Position numbers and translations under genes: made by a program. From assembly GCA_019914995.1 (NCBI GenBank), contig CM034130.1:6386001-6450000 (forward strand): a stretch of 64,000 nt of DNA. The letters are read 5' to 3'. Each line of letters begins with the position of its first letter. Position 1 is the stretch's first letter. The DNA is from Acanthochlamys bracteata. Taxonomy: Eukaryota; Streptophyta; Magnoliopsida; Pandanales; Velloziaceae. Below the pieces are notes generated by a model. The model worked only from the letters and a program-made list of their open reading frames with translations, was not told where the DNA came from and ran no database searches. Below, in pieces: positions 37,984 through 48,677 of the stretch.

Positions 37984-38240
37984 TTACGCTATTGCTATCA
38001 ACTTAACAAGAAATGCTATTCAATACTATCGCACGAACCATATTGATTTACCATATAATTTTATTAGAGAGTATGTTGAATACAATAATATTATTGTAAA
38101 TTTTATTAATTCTGAAAATCAACTTGTTGACATATTTACCAAACTATTGGGATTTGATTCGTATCAAATTTTTGTAAGGAGTTGGGATAATATTTTATGT
38201 GAATCGTTTTCACTCAACGAACTCTATTTCATATTTTCAC
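37984..38240 (+). pseudogene. RNase H 3' part of copia element 2
   Basis: Reads AIAINLTRNAIQYYRTNHID, then FIREYVEYNNIIVNFINSEN and QLVDIFTKLLGF. This is the conserved end of copia polyproteins (NPVQHSRTKHIE...ENQLADIFTK). The open frame reaches 38275, but its upstream 'start' at 37955 lies in the solo LTR and is not genuine. Confidence 0.88.
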
Positions 38241-38499
38241 TATTCTCAACATATGGTCAGCAAACTTACAGCTAGCTATGTTCTTTAATAGTTCATTAGT
38301 TTTTAAATTTTAAATTAAAGGGTTAATATCTCATATGGGCAGCAGATTTGTAACAGACTTATAAAGCCAGTCTTTTATTTTTTCATCCTCCCAAAACCTC
38401 ATAGAACACCAAACACCGCACCCATCTCATTTCCTCTTTCGTCAAACCTAGCTTTGTTTTCAAACCCTCCACCCAAAACTTCACTGATCTTGTATTTCA

Positions 38500-40015
38500 T
38501 CAATAACGAAGAAGATGTTAAACCGTCAAGAAGGAGTTTTGGCTCAGAGGACGACATATCTGATTGATTCACTGGGCGGAAGGAGTACGAGAATTATCGA
38601 CGACGTCTAGCAATTCCAGTCCTGCCCCGGCGATTGTGAGTTTTGATGATTTTAATTATTTTGGGTTGGAAGTGGACGAGATTTTTGAAGCTCAATGGTG
38701 AAATGGCTTCAAAAAAACCTGTCGGGACAATATTATGAGAACTGTGTCAGGGTTTTCTACACCAACCTGAAGGAGACTGGTACATCCTCGATCAAGACAG
38801 TTGTGATTGGAATAGAGAAGAGATACACCTTAAGCCCATATCGATGTCAATGCTGTTGGACCTACCATACCAAGAAGGAGTAATGCCAATAAATGAGGCC
38901 AAGTTGAACTATTTTCAAATTGGCTCTAGAAACCGATAAGGTCATAAGTAAGGAACAGGAATCCGTGGTTTACCTCCCACTACTGCCGAGGGCTCTCTGC
39001 CATAACGCCTCCAAGATGATCGTGCCCCGTCCGGCAATCGCAATGTGATCACAATTCAGGATGCATACCTGGTTTAGAGAATGATGAAGAAGCTACTAAT
39101 CAATCTCTCATGTTAAGCATCTTTCAAGATGCACATGATTAAGGCTTCAAGGTTAGAGATTAAGCATCTTTCATATCCTCATGTTATTAGCAAAATTTGT
39201 CAGCTGAAGAAAGTACCAGTAAGTATTCATGGAGTTGTTGAGGAAACAAGGTCATTCAGTCTAGATGCAAATTTATCAAAGTTATTATGACTGCTGAACT
39301 AAAACCGGAAGATAGACCTCAACCAACCATGCATTCAACTGATTTTTCTGAAATAATTGAGCCACTAAAGGAGTATCTTCAAGGGATTCACACTGCATTG
39401 CTGGACCAAAACAAGGAGCTCATGAAATTAAATGAACAAAAGGGACAGCTCAAAGATGCTCTTTGCCAGACAGCACCCTATGTGCCAACTGACCCTCAGG
39501 TACCTACACAAGATATAGAAAGACCGATGAACCATCACCAAGTCATCAGCAAACATCCCCTACAGAGACAGGAAATGCAGATGCAAAAGAAGAAATAGCT
39601 GCACAGACCAAGACTGTTGAAGAAGCTACTGAAACACATGCTGATGTACCTCCAGTGGACACAGAATTACACTAAAATTCCCTGTCTACAGAATGACCCA
39701 GCAGCAACACTTGGTAACCCTACAAAGAACACTGAGCCATTTACCATCGAGCCTCCAACTGCAACTCAAGCCATGAAGATTCTTCACAGCCATCACAAGT
39801 GCAGGAACTTGAACTGCCTGCCAGATCCAAGAGATTGAAATGCCGTTCTAATAAATCTTCACCCAAACCTCCCAAGCCGAGGAAGATGAACTTATTGTTC
39901 TTCCTCAATCAGCCCTTACCAAACCCAAACATAACAAACCCAGACCTTCAGGCTTTAGAACTTCTACAGATCAAGGAATTAACCTCTAAGCATACGCCTT
40001 TCTTCTGAGTCTCTT
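38500..40015 (+). pseudogene. Additional 3' ORF (aORF) of copia element 2
   Basis: SIRE/Maximus elements carry an extra ORF between pol and the 3' LTR. Here fragments occur in shifting frames: VRVFYTNLKETGTSSIKTVV (38755-38815) and an SMSMLLDLPYQEG-like segment. Both resemble the 'putative plant transposon protein' domain pattern (VREFYANL...LLGLP). Then comes a coiled-coil-like stretch (EIIEPLKEYLQGIHTALLD, 39352-39410; NKELMKLNEQKGQLKD), followed by a Pro/Thr/Glu-rich tail ending near 40006. Function of this ORF is unknown; membrane-protein (env-like) roles have been proposed for the lineage. Non-functional here. Confidence 0.6.
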
Positions 40016-40501
40016 TACTGCCTTCAGTATTCGTATTATTTGGTTTCTCAACTGCTCAGTTTTTGAATCCTTGCATTTGGTTGTTTTGTTTTTGAATTCA
40101 ACAACTTTTGTATGCACTTTGTTAATTATGAATATCTCTTGGCATTGAATGTGGTATTCTTTTGTGATGAATTTCTGTTACTTTTTTTTAATCCCCTTCT
40201 TTTGTGATGACAAAAAAACGAGACAAAAAGTGGAATAGAATTATAGATGCTGTATGTAGGAAATACATATGTACCTAGTTCAGCCCACAAGTAATGAAAA
40301 TTGCAAGAATTGAGGGGGAGTTTCACACAGTTAAACATAGCCAAAATTTTGTTCAGATATGCACCGTTTGAGTGCGAGAGAAAGAATCCCATACAGGTAG
40401 CCAAGACTTGAAATATTTTATATATCATGCACGCTTGAGATTATTTTAGAATGCATAAATTAATAATTTTTAGTGCTTTTCATCATCAATAATAGAGAGA
40501 T
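40016..40501 (+). other. 3' untranslated region and purine tract of copia element 2
   Basis: T-rich stretch, then TTGAGGGGGAGTTTCAC at about 40308, and a purine-rich AATAGAGAGAT directly before the 3' LTR. Confidence 0.65.
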
Positions 40502-42189
40502 TGTTCGAATCTTAAGATTGATTTTCATGGTAGCAATAATTAAAAATATGGTTTATAACTTAGGATGGCCTAAACAATTAAATCAAGTTCTACATGATCT
40601 TATAAGATTTTTTCTATACCTAGCAGAAAATAAGTCAACTATAGCACAAGAAAAATCTCCACCTACAAACAACCAGCTACCTATTTTTTACATAAACGTG
40701 AAATTTCTTGCGAGGCACATAAATAAAATCCGCACAAGTGAATCAGCCATAAAATAAAGCATATATAAATAGATGAGCAATCAGTTATATAGATGCTACA
40801 TCCTTGGCACTATGCAAGAAATTGAATAGAGAGGATTATCATTCTTACCGGCATTACAAACTTCAGCCATTAGCACAAGTTTCAGAGTGTTTATATTATT
40901 GGAGAAAATTACATAACTCAAACTACATAAACTACAATGATTATCTCAATAAAGTGGAAAGATCAACAACAATTCAACCTTTAAGTCTAGTCACTAGAGA
41001 ACACAAGTTTTTAGCCATGAAAGTGAACAGCAAGCTTTGGAACTAAAACAAACTCAACAGGTTCACCAACCCACGGGACAAGCTTTGGAACTAAAACAAA
41101 CTCAATAGGTTCACCAACCCACGGGAAGAACATCGACCTGATCAACAAATTTATGAAGAGTTTCACTATTTGACTCAGCTCAGAGTCAAAAAGATAAGAA
41201 ATAAGTTACTGGGATTCACACCAAATAAAAAAAACCATGTCAGCTGGAGCAAGTCAGAGTAGACACGCGGGAGTTTTGAATTTTCTCACCTATGCATTTA
41301 TTGTTGATGGAAAAGATTGCACTAATTTAATTAAATGAAATCATAGATTAACTGGAGAACTGCTAGATATTTCAACAACAGCCATCAGAGAACGGGAGCC
41401 TCAAATCTACAACGAGTACGATTTCGAAATTTGTTATACACTGAGAGACTCCACGGAAAGACTTGAACAAGCTCATGCATGCAAGCTGAAATGGTATAAG
41501 AAGCAGAAAAATTGCAGAACAAAAGAATAAGAAAAACACTGAGAAAGTCTAAAAAGAAAAAACGAGTATTACACAGTCTTCGTCAAAATAGAAGCACTTT
41601 ATTGCTGTCGATAAATTCTCTGAACACATTTTTTGGCAGCATTTTGATCATCTCAATTTGCATACTTTAAATTTATCTTTGCATTGAGATTGATCCTGTG
41701 TTTAACCTGTGTTAATAAATTTCTAGAAATAATAGGATAAGTGCTTGGAGCACTTGTGGAAAAGGCTCGGTAGGAGCTTGGTAGGTGTTCACTGACTTTG
41801 TAATAATGCTAGCTATTAAGCTAAAAGAACATTATTGTGAAGGATTATCTGGTAAGAAAACCCATAACGATAAGTATGCTTGGTGAAATATTTTGCACTT
41901 TGTAAGTATAACTTGTTAAAAATTAGTGAACCTTCAGCTTTTGTCATAGAGTGTTCGTGAATGTACGCAAAGAGATTTGCCAAATCACATAGATTTTAAT
42001 AAGTTGTTTTGATTTTCTAAATACACTTACTATAAAATTTATTATGCTAATAACTCTCTGCAAGACCTATCATACATATAGTCGATTGCCTAACTGCTAC
42101 CTGTATGAATTTCTATTAATAAAAAAACTTTAGAATATTAATTCAATTCAATCCTCCCATCTTGAGTTAATTTTGCAGGTTTACTAATG
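40502..42189 (+). repeat. 3' LTR of copia element 2 (1688 bp)
   Basis: Starts TGTTCGAATCTTAAG, ends TTTACTAATG. Colinear with the 5' LTR and about 47 bp longer, explained by the 48-bp tandem duplication at 41031. Confidence 0.85.
41031..41126. repeat. 48-bp tandem duplication inside the 3' LTR
   Basis: Units 41031-41078 and 41079-41126 (CAAGCTTTGGAACTAAAAC ... CCCACGGGA) differ by one base (CAACAGG vs CAATAGG). The 5' LTR has one unit. Confidence 0.93.
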
Positions 42190-43243
42190 CTAATATTGAT
42201 CATACTTTATTTATTAAAATAGATCTGATAAAGTGACTATATTAACTATCTATGTTGATGATATGATTGTAATTGATAATGATAGATTAAAATATTACAA
42301 AGATGTTTGGTCTCAACTTTTGAGATGAAAAATTTGGAAAGTTTGAAATAGTTCTGAGAATTAAAATTATTCGTTCCAAATATAGTTTAGTTTTTTATAA
42401 GAAAGATATGTGATGGATCTACTAACATATACTAATATGCTTGACTGTAAACTAGCAGAGATACTTATCGTTCAGAACTCCAATCTTGCAATTTATCCAT
42501 ATCAGTTTTCAACTAATAAGAAGAGATATTAGATATTAATTAGTAGGTTGATTTATCTGTCACTTGTATGTCATAATATTGCTTATACAGTAAATATCTT
42601 TAGTCAATTTATGCACTCACATAGTGAAGATTATATGAACCCTATGGTTCAAATTCTTCGCTTTTTAAAATATGCTCCTGAAAAAGAATTTATATTCTCT
42701 AAAAACAATCATTTTGAAATTGTATGTTACATAGATGCCAATTGAGTACAAAATATCACTGATAGAAAATTTATAACAGGTTATTTCAAAGAATGTGATG
42801 CATATGCCTGTTATAATAGTTGCGTTGCGTACTCAACCTAGCATATAGTACTTATCTTCATGGGAGGCAATCTAATAATTTGAAAAAGTAAAACGCAAAA
42901 CGTGGTCGCATTATCGAGTGCGAAAGCTGAATTCAGAAGAATGACCAAAAAACTATATGAACTGTTTTAATTAAAGATATTATTTTTCAAAAATTAATTA
43001 TCCACCAGTTTCCGCAATAAAATTATTTTGTGATAATAAGACAACAATCGTTATTAAACAAAATATTTAGATAGATCAATACTTTATCAAACAAAAGCAC
43101 GAAGTCAAGATTGTTCAGTTTCTATTTATAAAATCTGAAAAATAACTAATAAATATACTCACAAAAATAGTTTCTGATAAAATATTTTATAATTCACTTG
43201 ACAAATTATACATTAAAATATCTATACATTTATTTGAGAAGGA
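42190..43243 (+). pseudogene. Copia element 3: RT C-terminus and RNase H
   Basis: Resumes the host polyprotein after the nested insertion: ANIDHTLFIK, then TILTIYVDDMIVIDNDR (YVDD catalytic box, about 42235-42288). Then come MLDCKLAEILIVQNSNL (about 42440-42490) and LIYLSLVCHNIAYTVNIFSQ (42550-42610). RNase H: SKNNHFEIVCYIDAN, ITDRKFITGYF, VVALSSAKAEFRRM near 42905-42945, then a degraded C-terminus ending near 43240. Decayed by stops and indels. Confidence 0.87.
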
Positions 43244-43460
43244 TATTAAAGTAAGTAAAATATCAAATATCTTTTTATAGCATTTATTATATATATATAT
43301 AGATATATGTGTGTAGTCTGTTTATTATGTGAAGGAATAAGAAATTATTACTTTTGTTATCACATCCATAATAGATCAAGAGTATTAAATTACAAAAGAT
43401 ATCTAACTGTTAAAAAGAAAATCTAATATATCTTTGCTTCCTAAAGAAAAAATTATTAGG
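43244..43460 (+). repeat. 3' LTR of copia element 3 (end approximate)
   Basis: After the purine-rich TTGAGAAGGA, TATTAAAGTAAGTAAAATA begins an LTR with an (AT)n stretch and GTGAAGGAATAAGAAA. The latter resembles GTTGAAGGAATAAGA in the element at the right edge of the window. Right boundary not resolved. Confidence 0.55.
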
Positions 43461-43574
43461 ATACTGGATCTTTCTCGCTTGCGAATAACCACAACATGAA
43501 CATAAAGGTCCCACCTCTCCTCTTTCCTAAAAATTATAGCACGGGTTCCACTTGAGATCCCGGAAGTTTAGGAA

Positions 43575-43760
43575 CTTTTGAAAATATTTTTGAAATAAAA
43601 TATTTTCAAATCAAGATTTTTTTAAAAATAAAATGTATTTTTATTAAATAATAAATAAATTTATTATGTAAATTTTTTTATATTTTTAAATAAAATTTTT
43701 AAATATTTATAAATATATATTAAAAAATTAGTTTTAAATAAGCAATATCAAACACTTCTA
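43575..43760. repeat. Single-arm copy of the AT-rich foldback repeat
   Basis: Contains TTTTTTTAAAAATAAAATGT, TTTATTATGTAAATTTTTTT and AAATATTTATAAATATATAT in family order, ending in TATCAAACACTTC. Confidence 0.45.
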
Positions 43761-44107
43761 ATCAATTACTATATAATCCGTATCGAGCTATTCAAACTCT
43801 ATTATTACTTATTTAGAATCCATTTATTACGACGTAGAAAAGTTTTGATCTACTTTGATTGCATTCATTAGGTTATATTCACGATACTAACCAATAATGT
43901 CATGCTTACCCTTTCATTCCATTGAACGTTGATCATTCACGAAATTTAACTCGGATGGCATAAAGTAGTGCACAGATGACGTGATCATTTCTTTGATTAC
44001 TTCTATTAAACCTCCTCATTCTATTCTTTCACCTTCACCAGCGAACCAGAGAGAAACAGAAAGAGGTAGAAGAGTTAATAAACTCTCATTAAAGGTTAAC
44101 AAGAGTT

Positions 44108-45363
44108 ATGGGCAGAAAAGAAGGAAGGTTACCGCAACCACTGGAGGTGGAGGTGCAGGTGCCGAGCTTATTTCGGTGCCCGATTTCATTAGAAGTCATG
44201 AGGTAACCGGTTAGTTTATGCACCGGCGTAACATACGACCAGTGCTTCAATCCAGCGGTGGTTAGATTCAGGTAGCGCCAGGTGTCCGGCTACGATGCAA
44301 CCTCTTCCTTCAACTGATCTTGTTCCCAATTTAACTCTTCGCCGGTTAATTAACCTCTGATCTACCTCTTCTATTGTTACTACAACGCGTTCAACTAACC
44401 TCGCTGGAAAATTCTTCGGTGGTGATGTTGTTGCTAAGCTTAGCGGTGGCGGTGGTGAAGATCCAGTGCCGGTGTTAAACCGGCTTTCCGAGTTCTTCGA
44501 AGATGTAGATATAAACGAGTTCGAGAAGAACTCGTTGCTTGGTTGCAGCGGGTTCGTTTCGAGTCTTGCTTCGCTGGTTTCAGATTCGAGATCTTCGTAG
44601 ATCGCTGTTCGGTTGATTTCGATTATGCTTGAATCTGATTGCACTGATAGTGGAAACAAACAGAGCCTTGTTTCGGCTTTGAAATCGAAGCTGGAATCAT
44701 CTGTTCCTGCGCTGGTGAGTTTGTTGAAGAGTGGGAAATTAGTACCCGAGTCAAAACCGGTTTGGTTTTGGAAACTTTGATTAGATCTTGCGAGGGGGAA
44801 TCGAAGACAACGGTGGTGGTGGAGAACCCTGATCTGTTAGCAGAATTAGTTCGTTTGATTAACGGCACCGGAGAAATCGATCGGTTTTCGGCGGAGGTTG
44901 GATTGAAATATTTGACTGAGTTCTCAACTCTGCGCCGGCTTCGAACTAAGATGGTGGAAGCAGGGTTTATTCTGGCAGCTGCAGCGGTGTTAGCATCTAC
45001 AATAACCACATCGGCGGCAACCAAGAGAGCTCTTCGGCTGTTGGAGTTCGTTTCCGGGTGCGCCGAATGGAGGTCTGTCATTTGCCGGAGTGGGAAGGCG
45101 GTATTGAGGCCGGTTATTGACAGAATGATGAAAGTTGGCAAGGAAGGAAGGGAAGCGGCGGTGGCGATACGTGGACGTTTGCCATTTGTTCGAAGACCGA
45201 CGAGCGCAGGAAGAGGTGGCGGTTGATGAGGAAGGATTAACTAAGATTTTGGTACTGCTGCAGAGCGATTGTTCGCCGGCGTGAGACAGATGGCCGGAGA
45301 TTTGTTGAAAGTATTCAGAGTTGTCTTTATGACACCGGGACGGCACATCTCATGCCATTTTGA
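44108..45363 (+). pseudogene. U-box/ARM-repeat E3 ubiquitin ligase (PUB family), disabled
   Basis: Intronless gene of the plant U-box class, whose members pair with E2 enzymes and often act in defence or hormone signalling. The start ATG at 44108 opens MGRKEGRLPQPLEVEVQVPS, then the U-box: LFRCPISLEVMR, (P)[44 protein letters not shown]-like part: LASLVSDSRSS, SLVSALKSKLESSVPALVSL, LKYLTEFSTLRRLR, TKRALRLLEFVSGCAEWRSV, EGLTKILVLLQSDCSP. The end is AHLMPF-stop at 45361 (the family usually ends THIMPF). Lesions: TAA after EVMR, a shift after TYD, TGA where Trp follows LRRLINL, TAG after SDSRSS, one base missing near 44762, and further shifts between 45160 and 45330. Clearly homologous end to end, clearly not translatable as one protein. 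Confidence 0.88.
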
Positions 45364-46772
45364 AGAATATTGCTGTGATTAATTTGTAAAAAAATCATCA
45401 ACGGCGGCAATTAACATGAAAAAAAAAAAAAATGTTTGTAAAGTTCTCATACAAAAGTTTTAGGGTTTTGTTATTTGATTTCACTTGATTTATCAATGGA
45501 GATAAAGAAATTTTTTTTTCATTAATTTACTGATCTTCGGTTATTGTCTGTTTTTTTATTTCGGTACCTTCTAATTAGTTACATGATTATTATTCATGGA
45601 AAATTTTTGTTGAAAAACAATACAATTCCAACAAAAAGGTTACTGAAAAACAATACTAAGCATTCTGAATACAGTTCCGACTCGTGTATGAAATCGATCA
45701 CAGTAAGGTATTAACAGTATCAATGCAACATACACAATTTTTTCTTTCGTCCATACGTCACGGTGAACTGTTTTTCAGCATGAAGTTGAATTGGATGATT
45801 ATAGTCAAAATGATTAAAAAATTAGAGTCTTAAAATAAAAAGTTTTTTTCAAAAAATTTTTTAAAATTTTCTAAATATTAAGTGTAATTTTTTTTTAAAA
45901 ATAAAAGTTATATGTATATAAATTTTATTATGTATAAGTTACTTCAAATTTTAAATTTAAATATTATAAAAATTTATTAAATCATAAAAAATTAATAAAA
46001 GAATAAAGTGTAATGAAAATTGTCAAACGAATCGAAAACCCTTCATCAATGTACTCACACTTAAACTACAGACTATCAGATTTTCATGCATGAAAATGGT
46101 CACAATCTAAAACCATCTTCTCTTCATAAAGAACAATAACTAATATAAAAAAAAAAAAGGAAGGAACAGGTGTGCTTTATTATTAGTAAGTAGGAGAGGA
46201 GACAGAGTTGCCGAAATTACTGAAACGTTGAAAACCTAACAAAGGCTTCTTTTCTCACATCAATTATTATTATTTCTTTACCAACGAAGCTTAAAGCCTA
46301 AAAGACGGGAAAATCCCAATATTATTAATCAATGTTATCATATATATTTCATGCAAAGTTTGAAACTGATAAAAGCAGAAGGAAAAAATATACAACTCAT
46401 CTTTCTTTCTTTTATTTAGTTTTTTATTTATTTTTTTTCTCAGATATTTTTCCAAAAAACTCTGGTTCTAATTATGCGTTAACAACAACAACAACAATAA
46501 CGTTGGCGTAACAAATAAAGTTTGGAAGATTGAAAACGCTACAAATTATAGAAATGAGTTGGATCGCCAACGAAAAAATGGAAAGTTGAAAAAAGTTGAA
46601 GATAAAATAATGGTCGAGGAAGAGGAGGAGTTGATATTAGGTCCGTTTGTTTTATTCAACTCTATGCTCTGTTTTCTTTCCTGTTATTCAGAATATGTTT
46701 TCGAACTTTTTCTTTGTTGCTTTAAAAGCTTCAAGAAAAGATGCATATTTTCAAGGCATGTTTTCCACATCC
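45364..46772. other. Intergenic DNA, no gene recognised
   Basis: AT-rich, with homopolymers and an (AAC)n run at about 46482-46496. A worn AT-rich repeat tract lies near 45825-46010. No protein motifs. Confidence 0.45.
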
Positions 46773-46908
46773 AAGTCTCCCAACTTGTTCCATTCTTCCA
46801 AAGCATAGAATAACATAGTGTTTGGAACGAGATTAAAAAATAAGTCTCCCACTTTTGTTCCTTTCTTGCGAAGTATAAAATAAGTCTTTGCAACGAGATT
46901 AAAAAGAT
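46773..46908. repeat. Two diverged tandem units of about 68 bp
   Basis: Units start AAGTCTCCCAACTTGTTCC (46773) and AAGTCTCCCACTTTTGTTCC (46842). Both end AACGAGATTAAAAA. Confidence 0.8.
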
Positions 46909-46919
46909 CATTTGAGAGT

Positions 46920-47105
46920 GTTAAAATAAAATACTTTTAAAAGATTATTTTCGTTATTGTTTCAAGCTCAATGAAAAAGGTTGAATTATAATTTTTAACC
47001 ATCTTATTTCGGTCATTGAACCTCAAAGCACAAAACTTGTACACTGTGGGAATGGCAAATCAATTTCGGAGCACATTATCTCCTTTACGGAACATATATA
47101 ATCAT
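46920..47105. other. Flank of LTR-like segment
   Basis: Contains TTTACGGAACATATATAAT, echoing the TTTACGGGGAGCACAAT tract at 47343. No gene. Confidence 0.35.
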
Positions 47106-47119
47106 CTACTCTGATATCA

Positions 47120-47338
47120 CAATAGAAATTAGACATACATCATAAAACTAATTTATAATAGAAAGAAGAGCTTCCAAAATCTTATATAATAACATGAAAT
47201 TATACAATTAATTGATCTAAAACTATTCTATCGTTATATCTCAATAATATAATAATCTAATAACTCAATATTTTCCTTCAAATCAGGCTAGTAAAAAATA
47301 TCGAAATTTTGTAGATCAAGTGTCATATTATCTAACAC
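47120..47338 (-). repeat. LTR-like segment with purine tract on one side and primer-site-like sequence on the other
   Basis: On the minus strand, GTAAAGGAGAG is followed by TGTTAGATAATATGACACTT (47338 leftwards). About 219 bases on, TGATATCAGAGTAG (47119-47106) resembles the copia primer site TGGTATCAGAGC. No gag/pol was recognised on either side. Confidence 0.45.
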
Positions 47339-47344
47339 TCTCCT

Positions 47345-48544
47345 TTACGGGGAGCACAATTCTCTTCGCGAGAAAGAATCTCCTTAACTTATACAAATGA
47401 AAACTAATATCAAGTATACTATGCGTCTATAGGCACGCACATAGTTGCATAATAAACTCAATCAATCGATAGATCTCAATTGCATAAACAATCATGAATT
47501 ATCAGTACATACGTGGCGACAAAGATTGTAATGCACTACAGCAAAAGAAATTCAAAACTTGAAAGTAAATTGGAGAAAAACTAAAATTAAAAACCAGAAA
47601 AAAAACATGATCTTCTTGAGTCGGCTTAGAGCTTCTAAATTACTGGGACGTCTCTCTAAAACTAGAATACCTACATAATTTGGTAATTAAGCACTTGGCT
47701 AATTAGGGAGAGCCAGTGCCAACTGGCGTCCTTCAAGGTGACCCAGATGGCTACATTGGATTTCTTAGTTCCCCAAGGGTCGTAGCCTTGGCATAGTGTG
47801 GCAAATTTCTTCTAAGCTGTGGAACGACATGCTAAGTGAGAAACCAGTCCTGAATCATGATGCCGAATTATGCCAAAACTGGGTACCTACCGCGTGCACC
47901 CACCTGCGTCCAGGGTGCTAAGCGCCTTGTGCCCAGATCAAGCCCTAGTGCACCTAGGTGAGCATCCATGGTGCCCAGGCGCCTTCAGCATGCGTATGCG
48001 TGCAGACGTCCTTCTTGGGCATCTTAATCAGATTAATATCTAAGATTAGCAAAAGTGTGTATTACAATATAACGTGATACAAATCCGTCTGCTCGCGAGG
48101 GGGAGTGGGGGGCGGGAGGAAATCAGTCTGCTTCTTCGATAATACAACACGTATCAGAGAAAGTCGTGTAACTAATAAATTTTTTGTATATGGGCACTTG
48201 CATAATAAAGTTGATAAAACGAGGGTTTCTCTTATGCACGGACACTCTTTCCCAGCTAGGTCGACATTTTGTACATGATGTTTCCAAGTATACGATCTAA
48301 TATTCAAGGAAATCCAACCGCTCAGGAAAAAGATGATCAACGTTCATACATATTTTGCTTCAACCCAATAGGGGAACCAAAAGGAGTATCTATGCCATTC
48401 TCTTCATATTTGACAATTCTGTATGTACAAAATAATTCATCAGGTGGAGAGGCATGCAATACCTATCTTGGAAAGGCACAACAAATAAATAGACCAACAA
48501 CACGTTTGTCTCCCCTTTCCACGGTCTTAGAATATTGATCATGA
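47345..48544. other. Intergenic DNA with a GC-rich, TE-like block
   Basis: A GC-rich block at about 47840-48020 has repeated GGGTGC / GCGCC / GTGCCCAG words, unlike its AT-rich surroundings. It recalls the GC-rich block at 20690-20770 and may be a retroelement LTR fragment. No gene recognised. Confidence 0.4.
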
Positions 48545-48677
48545 TCACACATTGTGTTGAGGAATAGCCTGATGAAAAAAGATACTTACATCTCTTCCAG
48601 CTGGATCAGTGTTGGTCTCTTTTACGATATCGTTGCCTCGAGGAAATTTAACACTAATAAGAGGCAAAACTGTCTTA
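48545..48677 (-). other. Probable 3' UTR of the PRAF gene
   Basis: Follows the TGA at 48680-48678. No competing ORF; the transcript end is not visible with confidence. Confidence 0.4.

Larger units (their letters stand above)
30248..42189 (+). mobile_element. Copia element 2: full-length but degenerate SIRE/Maximus-type retrotransposon
   Basis: 5' LTR 30248-31888, primer site 31891, gag, protease, integrase, RT, RNase H, an extra 3' ORF region and 3' LTR 40502-42189. Inserted in the RT gene of copia element 3; the likely target duplication is TTAAC (30243-30247) and CTAAT (42190-42194), two substitutions apart. It was itself hit by the solo LTR at 36724-37978. The long LTRs and the extra ORF between pol and the 3' LTR indicate the SIRE/Maximus lineage. 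Every coding block carries stops or shifts, so it is dead. Confidence 0.88.

Noticed and set aside
37955-38275. 106-codon open frame as an independent protein
   Set aside because: Its start lies within the solo LTR end; the remainder is the RNase H terminus of copia element 2.
40473-41046. Two frames of 94 and 80 codons
   Set aside because: Both fall within the 3' LTR of copia element 2.
44216-45346. Three long minus-strand frames (147, 172 and 118 codons) and the 77-codon plus frame at 43981-44214
   Set aside because: The minus frames are antisense shadows of the GC-rich U-box pseudogene, and the plus frame is out of register with its MGRKEG start.
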